A stretch of 64,000 nt of DNA. It comes from QZKY01 sp963666295 (lineage in GTDB: Bacteria; Pseudomonadota; Gammaproteobacteria; Burkholderiales; Burkholderiaceae_D). How positions within the stretch are numbered: the stretch's first letter is position 1; every line of letters begins with the position of its first letter. Of the stretch, positions 42,317-52,149 are shown piece by piece. The DNA lies in NCBI GenBank assembly GCA_963666295.1, contig OY762707.1:1798001-1862000 (forward strand), read 5' to 3'. A program made the translations under genes and the position numbers. The notes beneath the pieces were generated by a model. It had not been told where the DNA came from, did not search any database, and saw nothing but the letters and a program-made list of their open reading frames with translations.

Positions 42317-44019
42317 TGATGGGCGCAGATATTTTAGTGCGCTGTCTGGCCGAAGAGGGCGTTAAACATGTGTTTGGCTACCCTGGCGGCGCAGTTCTTT
42401 ATATTTACGATGCGATTTATAAGCAGGACGCGTTTCAGCATATTTTGGTGAGACACGAGCAGGCAGCGATTCATGCTGCTGATGCTTACGCGCGCAGTTC
42501 AGGTGAGGTGGGTGTTGCCATCGTGACCTCGGGGCCGGGTGTCACGAATGCGGTTACCGGTTTGGCAACCGCTTATACGGATTCGATTCCGATGGTGGTG
42601 ATTTCGGGGCAGGTGCCGACACATGCCATCGGACAAGATGCATTTCAGGAGTGCGATGCTATCGGCATTACACGTCCATGCGTCAAGCACAATTTCCTGG
42701 TTCGCGACGTTCGCGATCTGGCGGAAACGATCAAGAAAGCGTTCCATATTGCTGCAACGGGTCGTCCCGGTCCGGTGCTGATCGACGTTCCGAAAGACGT
42801 TACGGTGCTTGAGTGCGCATTCGACTATCCAAAAGAAGTTGATTTGCGCTCGTATCGCCTGGTGGACAAAGGGCATTCCGGCCAGATTCGCAAGGCCGTG
42901 CAGATGCTGCTTGAAGCTGAGCGCCCGATGATTTATGCCGGTGGTGGTGTCATTCTGTCCGATTCATCGGAAGAGTTGAACAAACTGGTTGATCGCCTGG
43001 GTGTGCCTTGCACGAATACGCTGATGGGTTTGGGCGGATATCGTGCTTCGGGCGAGAACTATGTTGGCATGCTGGGTATGCATGGTACCTACGAAGCGAA
43101 TATGGCCGTACAGCATTGTGACGTGCTGGTTTCAGTTGGTGCACGATTTGACGACCGTGTGATCGGCAATCCGGATCACTTTGCCGTGAGCGGACGCAAG
43201 ATCGTTCATATCGATATCGACCCTTCCACCATTTCCAAGCGGGTCAAGGTCGATGTGCCGATTGTGGGCGGCGTCAAGGAGGTGTTGCAGGAATTCCACG
43301 CGCAACTGGACGCTTCGAATAGCAAGCCGAAAGCGGCAGCGCTGGATTCATGGTGGAAGCAGATCAACGAGTGGCGCGGACTGGATTGTCTCGCCTACGT
43401 GCAGGGTAGCGACATCATCAAACCGCAGTATGTGGTTCAGAAACTGTGGGAAGTGACGAACGGCGATGCTTTCGTTTGTTCCGATGTAGGTCAGCACCAG
43501 ATGTGGGCGGCACAATACTATCCATTTGACAAGCCACGTCGCTGGTTCAATTCCGGTGGTCTGGGTACGATGGGCGTTGGCCTGCCATTTGCGATGGGTG
43601 TGCAGTTCGCCCATCCTGGTGCGGATGTGGCGTGCATTACCGGCGATGCTTCATTCCAGATGAATATTCAGGAGCTTTCAACCTGTAAGCAGTACAACCT
43701 GACACCGAAAATTATTATGCTGAATAACGGGGTGCTGGGCATGGTACGCCAGTGGCAGCGCATCGAATATGAATACCGCTATTCGGAGACAGCCGTTCCT
43801 GCATCGCCAGACTTTAACAAGTTGATGGAGGCCTACGGTCACGTCGGGATGAAGGTTGACAGGGTAGAAGATGTTGAAGGAGCACTGCGGGAAGCTTTTG
43901 CCATGAAAGATCAGCTCGTCTTGCTGAACATCATCGTTGATTCGAACGAAAACGTTTGGCCGATGGTCAGAGCGGGTAGAGGGCTTAGTGAAATGCTTTT
44001 AGGTTCGGAGGAATTGTAA
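42316..44019 (+). CDS. ilvB: Acetolactate synthase large subunit
   Basis: The 567-residue ThDP enzyme condenses two pyruvates, or pyruvate with 2-oxobutyrate, in valine, leucine and isoleucine synthesis. It starts MMGADILVRCLAEEGVKHVF, has the catalytic Glu in RHEQAAIHAADAYAR, and the ThDP-binding GDASFQMNIQELSTC followed by NN. The large subunit needs the regulatory subunit encoded three bases downstream. The start codon overlaps the stop of a four-codon ORF. Confidence 0.95.
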   Translation: MMGADILVRCLAEEGVKHVFGYPGGAVLYIYDAIYKQDAFQHILVRHEQAAIHAADAYARSSGEVGVAIVTSGPGVTNAVTGLATAYTDSIPMVVISGQVPTHAIGQDAFQECDAIGITRPCVKHNFLVRDVRDLAETIKKAFHIAATGRPGPVLIDVPKDVTVLECAFDYPKEVDLRSYRLVDKGHSGQIRKAVQMLLEAERPMIYAGGGVILSDSSEELNKLVDRLGVPCTNTLMGLGGYRASGENYVGMLGMHGTYEANMAVQHCDVLVSVGARFDDRVIGNPDHFAVSGRKIVHIDIDPSTISKRVKVDVPIVGGVKEVLQEFHAQLDASNSKPKAAALDSWWKQINEWRGLDCLAYVQGSDIIKPQYVVQKLWEVTNGDAFVCSDVGQHQMWAAQYYPFDKPRRWFNSGGLGTMGVGLPFAMGVQFAHPGADVACITGDASFQMNIQELSTCKQYNLTPKIIMLNNGVLGMVRQWQRIEYEYRYSETAVPASPDFNKLMEAYGHVGMKVDRVEDVEGALREAFAMKDQLVLLNIIVDSNENVWPMVRAGRGLSEMLLGSEEL

Positions 44020-44021
44020 TC

Positions 44022-44513
44022 ATGCGGCATACCATTTCTATTTTGCTGGAAAACGAAGCAGGAGCATTGTCGCGCGTCGTTGGCCTGTTTTCGGCGCGCG
44101 GGTACAACATTGAGACGCTGACTGTTGCCCCGACGGAAGATGAAACACTTTCTCGAATGACCATCGTCACCAGTGGTTCTGACGATGTGATCGAGCAGGT
44201 GACCAAGCAGTTGAATCGCCTGATAGAGACCGTCAAAGTGGTTGATCTGACGGACGGTTCTTTTGTCGAGCGTGAACTGATGTTGATTAAAGTGCGTGCC
44301 GTGGGCAAGGAGCGCGAGGAAATCAAGCGCATGGTCGATATTTTCCGCGGCAACATTATTGATGTGACAGATAGAATCTACACGATCGAATTGACGGGTG
44401 ATAAAGCCAAGCTGGACGCTTTTATTGACGCCATCGACGGTACTTCAATTCTGGAAACGGTCCGTACTGGCGGTTCAGGGATTGGGCGCGGCGAGCGCAT
44501 TCTGAAGCTGTGA
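44022..44513 (+). CDS. ilvH: Acetolactate synthase regulatory subunit
   Basis: The 163-residue protein has an N-terminal ACT domain with the valine-sensing pattern HTISILLENEAGALSRVVGL followed by FSARGYNIETLTVAPTED, and a C-terminal domain typical of IlvH. It activates IlvB and confers valine feedback inhibition. It starts two bases after the ilvB stop. Confidence 0.95.
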   Translation: MRHTISILLENEAGALSRVVGLFSARGYNIETLTVAPTEDETLSRMTIVTSGSDDVIEQVTKQLNRLIETVKVVDLTDGSFVERELMLIKVRAVGKEREEIKRMVDIFRGNIIDVTDRIYTIELTGDKAKLDAFIDAIDGTSILETVRTGGSGIGRGERILKL

Positions 44514-44547
44514 CAGTTACGGTTAATAAAGATAGTAAGGAAGAAAA

Positions 44548-45564
44548 ATGAACGTTTTTTACGATAAGGATTGCGATATTTCCCTGATCAAGGGCAAGAA
44601 AATCGCCATCATTGGTTACGGCTCACAAGGTCACGCCCATGCACTGAATCTCAGCGAATCGGGTTGTGATGTAACGGTCGGTCTGCGCAAAGGCGGTGCG
44701 TCATGGAGTAAGGCAGATGGCGCGGGATTGAAAGTGGCGGAAGTTGCCGAAGCTGTGAAGGGTGCAGATGTTGTCATGATGCTGCTGCCAGACGAAAGCA
44801 TCGCACAAGTCTATAAAGACAGTGTGGCGCCTAATGCCAAGCAGGGTGCGGTGCTGGCCTTTGCGCACGGCTTTACTGTGCTCTACGGTCAGGTTATGCC
44901 GCGCGAAGATCTGGACGTGATCATGGTGGCGCCGAAGGCGCCGGGTCATACCGTACGTGCAACGTACTCACAAGGTGGCGGCGTGCCGCATCTGGTTGCC
45001 GTCTATCAGGACAAATCTGGTGTTGCGCGTGATATCGCGATGTCTTACGCTTCTGCCAATGGCGGCGGTCGTGCAGGCATCATCGAAACCACTTTCCGTG
45101 CCGAAACGGAAACGGACCTGTTTGGCGAGCAAGCTGTTCTGTGCGGTGGTGCGGTTGAGTTGATCAAGGCCGGTTTCGAAACTCTGGTTGAAGGCGGCTA
45201 CGAGCCAGAAATGGCCTACTTCGAGTGTTTGCACGAACTCAAGCTGATCGTTGATCTGATCTACGAAGGCGGTATCGCAAACATGAATTACTCCATCTCC
45301 AATAATGCGGAGTATGGCGAATACGTGACTGGCCCGAAAGTGATCAATGAGCAGTCCAAGGAAGCAATGCGTCAGTGCCTGAAAGACATTCAGACAGGTG
45401 AATACGCTAAGAGCTTCATTTTGGAAAATGAAGCTGGTGCACCAGTATTGACCTCACGTCGTCGCCTGATGGCGGAGCACCCAATTGAAATAGTGGGTGG
45501 CGAGTTGCGTGGCATGATGCCATGGATCTCCAAGAACAAGATGGTGGATCAAAGCAAGAACTAA
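44548..45564 (+). CDS. ilvC: Ketol-acid reductoisomerase, class I
   Basis: The 338-residue short-form enzyme has the nucleotide loop GYGSQGHAHALNL with VGLRKGGASWSKA, APKAPGHTVR, and the metal-binding DLFGEQAVLCGG and ECLHELKLIVDL. It converts acetolactate to dihydroxy-isovalerate using NADPH and magnesium. It ends the ilvBHC operon. Confidence 0.96.
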   Translation: MNVFYDKDCDISLIKGKKIAIIGYGSQGHAHALNLSESGCDVTVGLRKGGASWSKADGAGLKVAEVAEAVKGADVVMMLLPDESIAQVYKDSVAPNAKQGAVLAFAHGFTVLYGQVMPREDLDVIMVAPKAPGHTVRATYSQGGGVPHLVAVYQDKSGVARDIAMSYASANGGGRAGIIETTFRAETETDLFGEQAVLCGGAVELIKAGFETLVEGGYEPEMAYFECLHELKLIVDLIYEGGIANMNYSISNNAEYGEYVTGPKVINEQSKEAMRQCLKDIQTGEYAKSFILENEAGAPVLTSRRRLMAEHPIEIVGGELRGMMPWISKNKMVDQSKN

Positions 45565-45582
45565 GATCGCACACTTGATGTG

Positions 45583-45615
45583 AAAGGGGCGCACCTCGGT
45601 GCCGCCCCTTTTTTT
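45583..45615 (+). terminator. Terminator of the ilv operon
   Basis: AAAGGGGCG-CACC and GGTG-CCGCCCCTTT form a strong stem with a short loop and an unpaired base, followed by TTTTT, 18 bases after ilvC. Confidence 0.88.
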
Positions 45616-45711
45616 ATGAGTCTTGCGTCTGGCTATCATGGTCGCCAGAATGGTATCTTACTCGCTTGGCGCTTCACTCAAGCTTAATAGACATTCATCC
45701 TCAATGCCCAC

Positions 45712-48381
45712 ATGAAAACGCAGCAATCTTCTTCTGAAAAGGCCTTCGCAGGCAAGGATAACGGCAAGCTTACGCCGATGATGCAGCAGTATCTGGGCAT
45801 CAAGGCAGAGCACCCCGATACGCTGGTGTTTTACCGCATGGGCGATTTCTACGAGCTGTTTTTCGAAGATGCGGTCAAGGCATCTCGGTTGCTGGGCATT
45901 ACGCTGACGCAGCGTGGCACCGCCAACGGTAGTCCGGTCAAAATGGCGGGCGTTCCTTTTCACGCGGCGGAGCAATACCTCGCCAAACTGGTTCGGGTTG
46001 GTGAATCTGTTGCGATTTGCGAGCAGATTGGTGATCCGGCGACCAGCAAGGGGCCGGTGGAGCGCAAGGTCGTGCGCGTGATTACGCCCGGCACACTCTC
46101 TGACGCCAGTTTGTTGCCCGAAAAAGCCGAGCGCCCGCTACTGGCAATTTCGAGGGTTCCGCAGCGCAAAAACGTAGTGTTGGGGTTGAGTTGGTTGTCG
46201 ATGGCCAGCGGCGCGCTCAAAGTGATGGAACTGGTGCTTGCGGAAAAAGAATTGGATGCGCGTTTGCGCCAGGAGCTTGAGCGCATTGCGCCTGCCGAAA
46301 TATTGCTGGCAGAAAGTGCGACGACGGACTTCATGGAGGGTTTGGCTTCGCCGACAGCCGTGCCCGACTGGCATTTCAGTGCGGACAATGGCGAAACCTT
46401 GTTAAAGCAACAGTTGTTCGTTTCCACGCTGGCTGGTTTCGGTGTGGAAGAAATGCCCGTAGCCGTAGGTGCGGCAGGTGCCTTGCTGCGTTACGCGCAG
46501 TCAACACAAGGCGGTGGATTGAACCATGTGCGCTCGCTGACGGTTGAAACGGAAAATGAATTCATTGGTCTGGATGCATCGACGCGTCGCAATCTCGAGT
46601 TGACCGAAACCATACGTGGGCAGGAAGCACACGCCTCATCTCCGACGCTGTTTTCGCTGATGGATCACTGTCGCACGGCGATGGGGTCACGTTTGTTACG
46701 GCACTGGCTGCATCACCCCTTGCGCGAACAGTCCGTGGCACAGGCGCGCCACGTGGCCATTGGTACCCTGCTGAATGCCGATGCGACCGACGGGATATCG
46801 AATGCGCTGGCGAATGTGCCGGATATCGAGCGCATCACGACCCGTATCGCCTTGCTTTCGGCACGTCCGCGTGATCTGGCTGGTTTGCGCAGCGGCTTGC
46901 AGCAATTGCCTTCACTCAGAAATTATATTACGCAGTGTAATCAGGATGCGCCCTTGCTGGAGGCGTTGCAGCAGGCCTTGGCAACGCCGACGGATTGTCT
47001 GGATTTGCTGGAGCGTGCGATTGCACTGGAGCCGGCTGCGATGGTGCGTGATGGCGGCGTGATGGCGCGCGGTTTTGATGCAGAGCTGGATGAATTGCGC
47101 ACATTGTCTGAATCGGCGGGGCAATTTCTGGTTGATCTGGAAGTGCGTGAGCGTGAACGTACCGGAATTGCGAATTTGCGGGTTGAATACAACCGGGTGC
47201 ATGGTTTCTTTATCGAAGTAACGCACGGCCAGACCGACAAGGTGCCAGATGATTATCGCCGTCGTCAGACGCTGAAAAATGCCGAGCGTTACATTACTCC
47301 AGAGTTGAAAGCTTTTGAAGACAAGGCGCTTTCCGCGCGTGAGCGTGCGCTGGCACGGGAAAAAATGTTGTTCGAGGCGGTATTGCATGATTTGGCACCG
47401 TTTATCGGTAACTTGCAAACTATCGCACAATCGATTGCGCAGCTGGATGTGCTGACAGCATTGACCGAACATGCACAGCGCTGCAACTGGTGCGCGCCGC
47501 AACTGGTGACTGGGTCGGTCATCGATATTCGGCAGGGAAGGCACCCCGTGGTTGAAAATCAGATTGAGCGCTTTGTGGCGAATGACTGTGATTTGTCGGA
47601 TGAGCGTAAATTCCTGCTGGTAACCGGCCCGAATATGGGGGGCAAGTCGACCTTCATGCGCCAGGTGGCGTTGATTGTGCTGCTGGCATATGTGGGTAGT
47701 TATGTGCCTGCCGACAGTGCGGTGATCGGGCCGGTTGACCGCATTTTTACCCGCATCGGGGCAGCGGATGATCTGGCTGGGGGGCGCTCGACCTTTATGG
47801 TGGAAATGACTGAATCGGCGGCCATTCTCAACGGCGCAAGCGAACACTCACTGGTGTTAATGGATGAAGTTGGGCGTGGCACCTCGACTTTTGATGGCTT
47901 GGCGCTGGCATGGGCGATTGCACGTCAATTGATTGAGGTGACACGCAGTTTTACGCTGTTTGCCACGCATTATTTTGAATTGACGCAATTGCCGCAAACG
48001 TATTCTTCGGCGGCGAACGTGCATCTGTCTGCCGTTGAGCACAAGGATAGTATCGTTTTTCTGCACGCGGTTGAACCGGGTCCGGCATCGCAAAGTTATG
48101 GCTTGCAAGTGGCGCAACTGGCTGGGGTGCCGCAGGCAGTCATCCGTGCGGCACGCAAGCATCTCGTCATGTTGGAATCGCATTCCTTGCAGTCGGATTC
48201 CCAGTTCGATCTGTTTGCAATGAGCGCCTTGCAGGCGGTGGATTCGGAGGGGCATGAGCCACAAGATGACCATGCCGAACTGCTGGAGGCGCTGCAGGGC
48301 CTTGACCCTGACGCCCTTTCGCCGAGGGATGCGCTTGATGCGCTTTATGAGCTAAAAAATCTATTAAGAACAAAGGCTTAG
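45712..48381 (+). CDS. mutS: DNA mismatch repair protein MutS
   Basis: The 889-residue protein has the mismatch-recognition FYRMGDFYELFFEDA (Phe and Glu of the FxE motif), a connector and lever-clamp region, and the ATPase with GPNMGGKSTFMRQ (about 639-651), Walker B LVLMDEVGRGTSTFDG and the TH-rich FATHYFELT. It binds mispaired bases and recruits MutL. No mutL is in this window. The gene is alone between ilvC and ectA. Confidence 0.96.
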   Translation: MKTQQSSSEKAFAGKDNGKLTPMMQQYLGIKAEHPDTLVFYRMGDFYELFFEDAVKASRLLGITLTQRGTANGSPVKMAGVPFHAAEQYLAKLVRVGESVAICEQIGDPATSKGPVERKVVRVITPGTLSDASLLPEKAERPLLAISRVPQRKNVVLGLSWLSMASGALKVMELVLAEKELDARLRQELERIAPAEILLAESATTDFMEGLASPTAVPDWHFSADNGETLLKQQLFVSTLAGFGVEEMPVAVGAAGALLRYAQSTQGGGLNHVRSLTVETENEFIGLDASTRRNLELTETIRGQEAHASSPTLFSLMDHCRTAMGSRLLRHWLHHPLREQSVAQARHVAIGTLLNADATDGISNALANVPDIERITTRIALLSARPRDLAGLRSGLQQLPSLRNYITQCNQDAPLLEALQQALATPTDCLDLLERAIALEPAAMVRDGGVMARGFDAELDELRTLSESAGQFLVDLEVRERERTGIANLRVEYNRVHGFFIEVTHGQTDKVPDDYRRRQTLKNAERYITPELKAFEDKALSARERALAREKMLFEAVLHDLAPFIGNLQTIAQSIAQLDVLTALTEHAQRCNWCAPQLVTGSVIDIRQGRHPVVENQIERFVANDCDLSDERKFLLVTGPNMGGKSTFMRQVALIVLLAYVGSYVPADSAVIGPVDRIFTRIGAADDLAGGRSTFMVEMTESAAILNGASEHSLVLMDEVGRGTSTFDGLALAWAIARQLIEVTRSFTLFATHYFELTQLPQTYSSAANVHLSAVEHKDSIVFLHAVEPGPASQSYGLQVAQLAGVPQAVIRAARKHLVMLESHSLQSDSQFDLFAMSALQAVDSEGHEPQDDHAELLEALQGLDPDALSPRDALDALYELKNLLRTKA

Positions 48382-48450
48382 AGAGCTTTGTATATGCGTT
48401 ATTTTGGCTCGTAATTGCATTGCTAGCACTTTGTGTGGGTTGTTGTCAAG

Positions 48451-48479
48451 TTGATGGGGGGCGGTTAATACGCTATAGT
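48451..48479 (+). promoter_or_regulatory. Promoter of the ect operon
   Basis: TTGATG (48451-48456) and TATAGT (48474-48479) are separated by 17 bases. The predicted leader before ectA is about 110 bases. Confidence 0.5.
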
Positions 48480-48593
48480 GAGAGGCTGAGCCGGAAGAAA
48501 CAAAGTAGCAAAGCGTCTTGTCAGAAGACCAAAGCCACGCACAATACTCAAGGGTTTCGTGTCTGCGTAAACCCTTTTTTTTGGAGGAAAAGC

Positions 48594-49082
48594 ATGGAAG
48601 AGGAAATCACTATTCGACATCCGAAAGCGTCTGATGGCGCCGCCGTCTGGGCACTCGCCAAGCAAGCCGGGGTAGATGAAAATTCTGTGTATTGTTATCT
48701 TCTCCTGTGCAATCAGTTTGCCGCATCAACTGCCCTTGCCGTCGTTGGTGAGCGCATCGTTGGTTTTTCCGTTGGCTTCCGTGTTCCCGATGAACCGGAA
48801 ACGCTGTTTGTCTGGCAGGTCGGTGTGGCGGCAGATTACAAAGGTCGCGGCTTGGCGCGCAAAATGATTCTCTGGCTTTGCCGACGTCCGGAGAATCCGG
48901 TTCGCATGATCGATGCAACAGTGACACCATCCAATACTGCGTCACAGGCCTTGTTTCGCTCCATCGCAAGGGATCTAGATGCGCCTTGGGAGTACCACGA
49001 AGACATGTTCACAGGTGCTGATTTTGGTGCGGTGGCGCACGAACCCGAGCGGTTGTTCCGCATCGGACCGATCAAAAATTAA
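48594..49082 (+). CDS. ectA: Diaminobutyrate acetyltransferase
   Basis: The 162-residue GNAT enzyme acetylates 2,4-diaminobutyrate, the second step of ectoine synthesis. The acetyl-CoA motif is VGVAADYKGRGLARKMI, and TVTPSNTASQALF is typical of EctA. The ATG at 48594 follows GGAGG; the frame upstream is non-coding leader. No ectR regulator or aspartokinase gene accompanies the cluster. Confidence 0.93.
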   Translation: MEEEITIRHPKASDGAAVWALAKQAGVDENSVYCYLLLCNQFAASTALAVVGERIVGFSVGFRVPDEPETLFVWQVGVAADYKGRGLARKMILWLCRRPENPVRMIDATVTPSNTASQALFRSIARDLDAPWEYHEDMFTGADFGAVAHEPERLFRIGPIKN

Positions 49083-49116
49083 AAGAATAACAACAATAAC
49101 AAATCGCTGAGTGAGC

Positions 49117-49152
49117 GGAGGCGGTTTTTGCAGGCATGCAAGAAACGCCTCC
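49117..49152 (+). promoter_or_regulatory. Long hairpin between ectA and ectB
   Basis: Sixteen-base arms (49117-49132 and 49137-49152) pair with one mismatch and one G-T pair around a GGCA loop. No T run follows. It may stabilise or process the message or adjust expression of ectB relative to ectA. Confidence 0.6.
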
Positions 49153-49223
49153 CTTCGCCCAATATTTAAAGCGCGTTACTTTTTACAGTGATCGCGAAAC
49201 AAAAAATAAAGGGAGGCAATGCC

Positions 49224-50501
49224 ATGCGCATTTTCGAGAATTATGAGTCAAACGTACGCGGATATGTAAGATCGTTTCCGACGGTCTTTGAATCTTCCAA
49301 GGGGTGTTATCTGACCGATACCTCCGGTCAAAAATATCTGGATTTCTTTGCGGGTGCGGGCACGCTCAATTACGGCCATAACAATGACCGCATTTCCAGT
49401 GCCATGATTGAGTACCTGCAGGCAGACGGCCTGCTTCACGGTCTGGATATGGCGACCAAAGCCAAGCGAGAATTTTTGATGAAGTTTGTTGACACCATTC
49501 TGGCGCCACGAAATCTGCCCTATAAAGTGCAGTTCACCGGCCCGACCGGAACAAACTGCATTGAAAGTGCGCTTAAATTGGCGCGCACGATCAAGGGACG
49601 CTCCAACGTCGTGGCGTTCACCAATGCCTATCATGGCCTGACCATGGGTTCCCTTGCGGTGACTGGCAACGCGTTTTATCGCGACGAGGCGCACATTTCT
49701 CGCTCCAATGTGTCCTTCATGCCGTTTGATAGCTATATGGGCAAGGATGTGGATTCTCTGGTCTTTTTGCGCAAGATGATCACGGACAAGTCCAGCGGTC
49801 TGGATTTGCCTTCAGCGGTGATTGTGGAAACCATTCAGGCCGAGGGTGGCGTGAACGTGGCTTCACCGGAGTGGTTGCGTGGCTTGGCGGATATTTGTCG
49901 TGAATTCGATATTCTGTTGATCATCGACGACATTCAGGTGGGCAATGGTCGCACGGGCGACTTCTTCAGCTTTGAAGAATCAGGCATCGTGCCGGATATG
50001 GTGGCGCTCTCCAAGGCGTTCGGTGGTGGCTTGCCGCTTTCAGTATTGCTGCTACGCCCAGAGTTGGATCAGTGGAAACCGGGTGAGCATACCGGCACGT
50101 TCCGTGGCAACAATCTGGCATTTGTGGCGGCGACTGAAGCGTTCAGTTTCTGGGAGAATGACGACCTTTCTGCTGCCGTCAAGCACAAGGGCAAGATCAT
50201 GGAAGAACGCTTGCATGCCATTGCGGAAAAGTATCCAGAGTTAAACGCTTCGGTACGTGGTCGCGGCATGATCTGGGGACTGGATATTCCAGAGGCCGGT
50301 TTTGCGCCAAGGATTTCCGAAGTCTGCTTTACGAAGAACATGATCATTGAACTGGCTGGCGCAGAAGATCAGGTGGTCAAATTCCTGCCGCCACTGGTGA
50401 TTGATGAAGATTCCCTGCGCCATGGCCTCGATATTGTCGAAGAAGCAATTGCAGAAATTCTGGAGCAAAAGAAGCGCTCACTGACGGAGGAGTGGACATG
50501 A
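49224..50501 (+). CDS. ectB: Diaminobutyrate-2-oxoglutarate transaminase
   Basis: The 425-residue class III aminotransferase makes 2,4-diaminobutyrate from aspartate semialdehyde and glutamate, the first step to ectoine. It has the PLP lysine in ALSKAFGGGLPLS, the Asp of LLIIDDIQVGNGRTG and the start MRIFENYESNVRGYVRSFP typical of EctB. GGGAGG precedes the ATG. The stop overlaps the ectC start. Confidence 0.95.
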   Translation: MRIFENYESNVRGYVRSFPTVFESSKGCYLTDTSGQKYLDFFAGAGTLNYGHNNDRISSAMIEYLQADGLLHGLDMATKAKREFLMKFVDTILAPRNLPYKVQFTGPTGTNCIESALKLARTIKGRSNVVAFTNAYHGLTMGSLAVTGNAFYRDEAHISRSNVSFMPFDSYMGKDVDSLVFLRKMITDKSSGLDLPSAVIVETIQAEGGVNVASPEWLRGLADICREFDILLIIDDIQVGNGRTGDFFSFEESGIVPDMVALSKAFGGGLPLSVLLLRPELDQWKPGEHTGTFRGNNLAFVAATEAFSFWENDDLSAAVKHKGKIMEERLHAIAEKYPELNASVRGRGMIWGLDIPEAGFAPRISEVCFTKNMIIELAGAEDQVVKFLPPLVIDEDSLRHGLDIVEEAIAEILEQKKRSLTEEWT

Positions 50502-50890
50502 TTATTCGCACGCTGGATGACATTATCGGTACGGATCGTGATGTACACGGCGAAGTAGGTACGTGGAACAGTCGCCGCTTGCTGCTGAAGTCCGACAACA
50601 TGGGCTTTTCCCTGAACGACACGATCATTCATGCCGGAACGCGGACGCATCTCTGGTACAAAAACCACTTGGAGTCGGTGTACTGCATTGAGGGTGAAGG
50701 CTATATCGAAGAGTATGACTCGGGCGTACAGCACCGTATCTTTCCAGGCATGATGTATGCGCTCGACAAGCATGACCGTCACTGGCTGGTGGCAGAAAAG
50801 GACTTGCGCCTGATCTGCGTTTTCAACCCGCCGCTGACGGGCAGGGAAGACCATGATGAAGATGGCGCGTATCGGATTGTCGAAGACTGA
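50498..50890 (+). CDS. ectC: Ectoine synthase
   Basis: The 130-residue cupin cyclises N-acetyl-diaminobutyrate to ectoine. The motifs are GTWNSRRLLLKSDNMGFS, YKNHLESVYCIEGEGYIEE and ALDKHDRHWLVA, with metal ligands Glu, Tyr and His. ATGA overlap with ectB fixes the start. No ectD hydroxylase follows, so ectoine rather than hydroxyectoine is the predicted compatible solute. Confidence 0.95.
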   Translation: MIIRTLDDIIGTDRDVHGEVGTWNSRRLLLKSDNMGFSLNDTIIHAGTRTHLWYKNHLESVYCIEGEGYIEEYDSGVQHRIFPGMMYALDKHDRHWLVAEKDLRLICVFNPPLTGREDHDEDGAYRIVED

Positions 50891-50909
50891 TTGCGTGTTT
50901 TGATGCATG

Positions 50910-50940
50910 AAAAAAGCGCCAGTAATTTGGCGCTTTTTTT
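50910..50940 (+). terminator. Terminator between ectC and the epimerase gene
   Basis: AAAAAGCGCC, an eight-base loop and GGCGCTTTTTTT form a symmetric hairpin that can serve both converging genes. Confidence 0.9.
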
Positions 50941-50954
50941 GATAGAAGGGCAGG

Positions 50955-51896
50955 TTATTTGCCCGCAGCAATCTCTGCCTTGACGCGCGCTACCGAGCTC
51001 TCCAGCGCGGTGGATAGATGGGCAATCGCATGCTCGCGATCAAGGCGGGATTCGTACCCTAGCATGTCTTGCGCTTTCTGGGTGCTGAAATTCCATTCTT
51101 CGGCCAGAAAGCCGCTGCCCTGCCATTCGTCTATCGGGATGGCCTTGACTGTGGCTTCCGGGTTGGCTTGCGCCACGATGATCTGGCACAGTTCTTCCCA
51201 GGTCAGGTAAACCGTGCTGAAGTTGAATAGCTCGCCCTTCGGTTTCTTTTCGATGATTTTCAGGAAACCGTCAACGAAATCATCCAGTTGCAAGAAGCTG
51301 CCGCCGCTGTTGGCGGGGACTTCGATGACCCCGTTGACAATCGCTTCGCGGATCATGCCGCGCAATTGACGGCCGCCGATTTCATCGCCATAGGCATACC
51401 AGATCATGATCATGTTGACCGCCAGATCATGCATTTCAGCGTACACATTGCCCATTTCTTCAACAAAAGTTTTGGACAGTGCATAAATCGGGTTGCGTGC
51501 CTGTGCGACCAGGTGGGGATGCGTCTCGTCAACCGGGTTGCGCGTCGGTTTGCCGTATGCGACAGCGGTGGTGGTATTGACGACATGTTCAACACCAAAT
51601 TCGAGCGCCGCATCCAGCAAATACTTGTAACCCTTGATGTCGGTGTCCATCAGTTCAATCAAATCATCCGAAAAGCTCCATGCCAGATGCAGGATGGCAT
51701 CCACGCCTTCAACAGCTTTACGCACCAGTTCCTTGTCAGCGATGTCACCAGCCAGGGTTTCCACACCAGGAGCTTCGAGCTTCTTCAAGCCTTCGGCATC
51801 TCTATCCAGGACTCGTAGCTCATACCCTTTACGGGAAAGCACCTTGACAACATGCACGCCAACGTTGCCGCATCCACCAGTAATCAGAATCTTCAT
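50955..51896 (-). CDS. NAD-dependent epimerase/dehydratase (extended SDR)
   Basis: The 313-residue protein has the NAD-binding ILITGGCGNVGVHVVKVL, a DxD-type loop, and HLAW followed by NTTTAVAYGKP and the active-site YALSKTFVEEM (YxxxK). The family modifies nucleotide sugars or reduces small carbonyls; the substrate is not predictable. It converges with ectC and shares its terminator. A GTG at 51905 would add three residues. Confidence 0.8.
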   Translation of the reverse strand: MKILITGGCGNVGVHVVKVLSRKGYELRVLDRDAEGLKKLEAPGVETLAGDIADKELVRKAVEGVDAILHLAWSFSDDLIELMDTDIKGYKYLLDAALEFGVEHVVNTTTAVAYGKPTRNPVDETHPHLVAQARNPIYALSKTFVEEMGNVYAEMHDLAVNMIMIWYAYGDEIGGRQLRGMIREAIVNGVIEVPANSGGSFLQLDDFVDGFLKIIEKKPKGELFNFSTVYLTWEELCQIIVAQANPEATVKAIPIDEWQGSGFLAEEWNFSTQKAQDMLGYESRLDREHAIAHLSTALESSVARVKAEIAAGK

Positions 51897-52149
51897 GATT
51901 TTCACGCAATTGATGTGTTTAAGGAAAAGTGTGGTTCAGGACCAAACTGCAAACGTCAATGATATATCAAAAAGGTGCGTGGTTCTGGCCATGTCGTCAA
52001 AGAGAAACCTTTGCCGCGACGAGTGTTTAAGGTGCGTCGTCACCGTAGGATAGCGCTTGGGGTAAAATATGCAGCTTTTATGAAAGAGGGGCGCTTGTCC
52101 AGGAACATCACGGGCTTGGGGGAGCATCTTGTCGCAATAACAAACAAAT

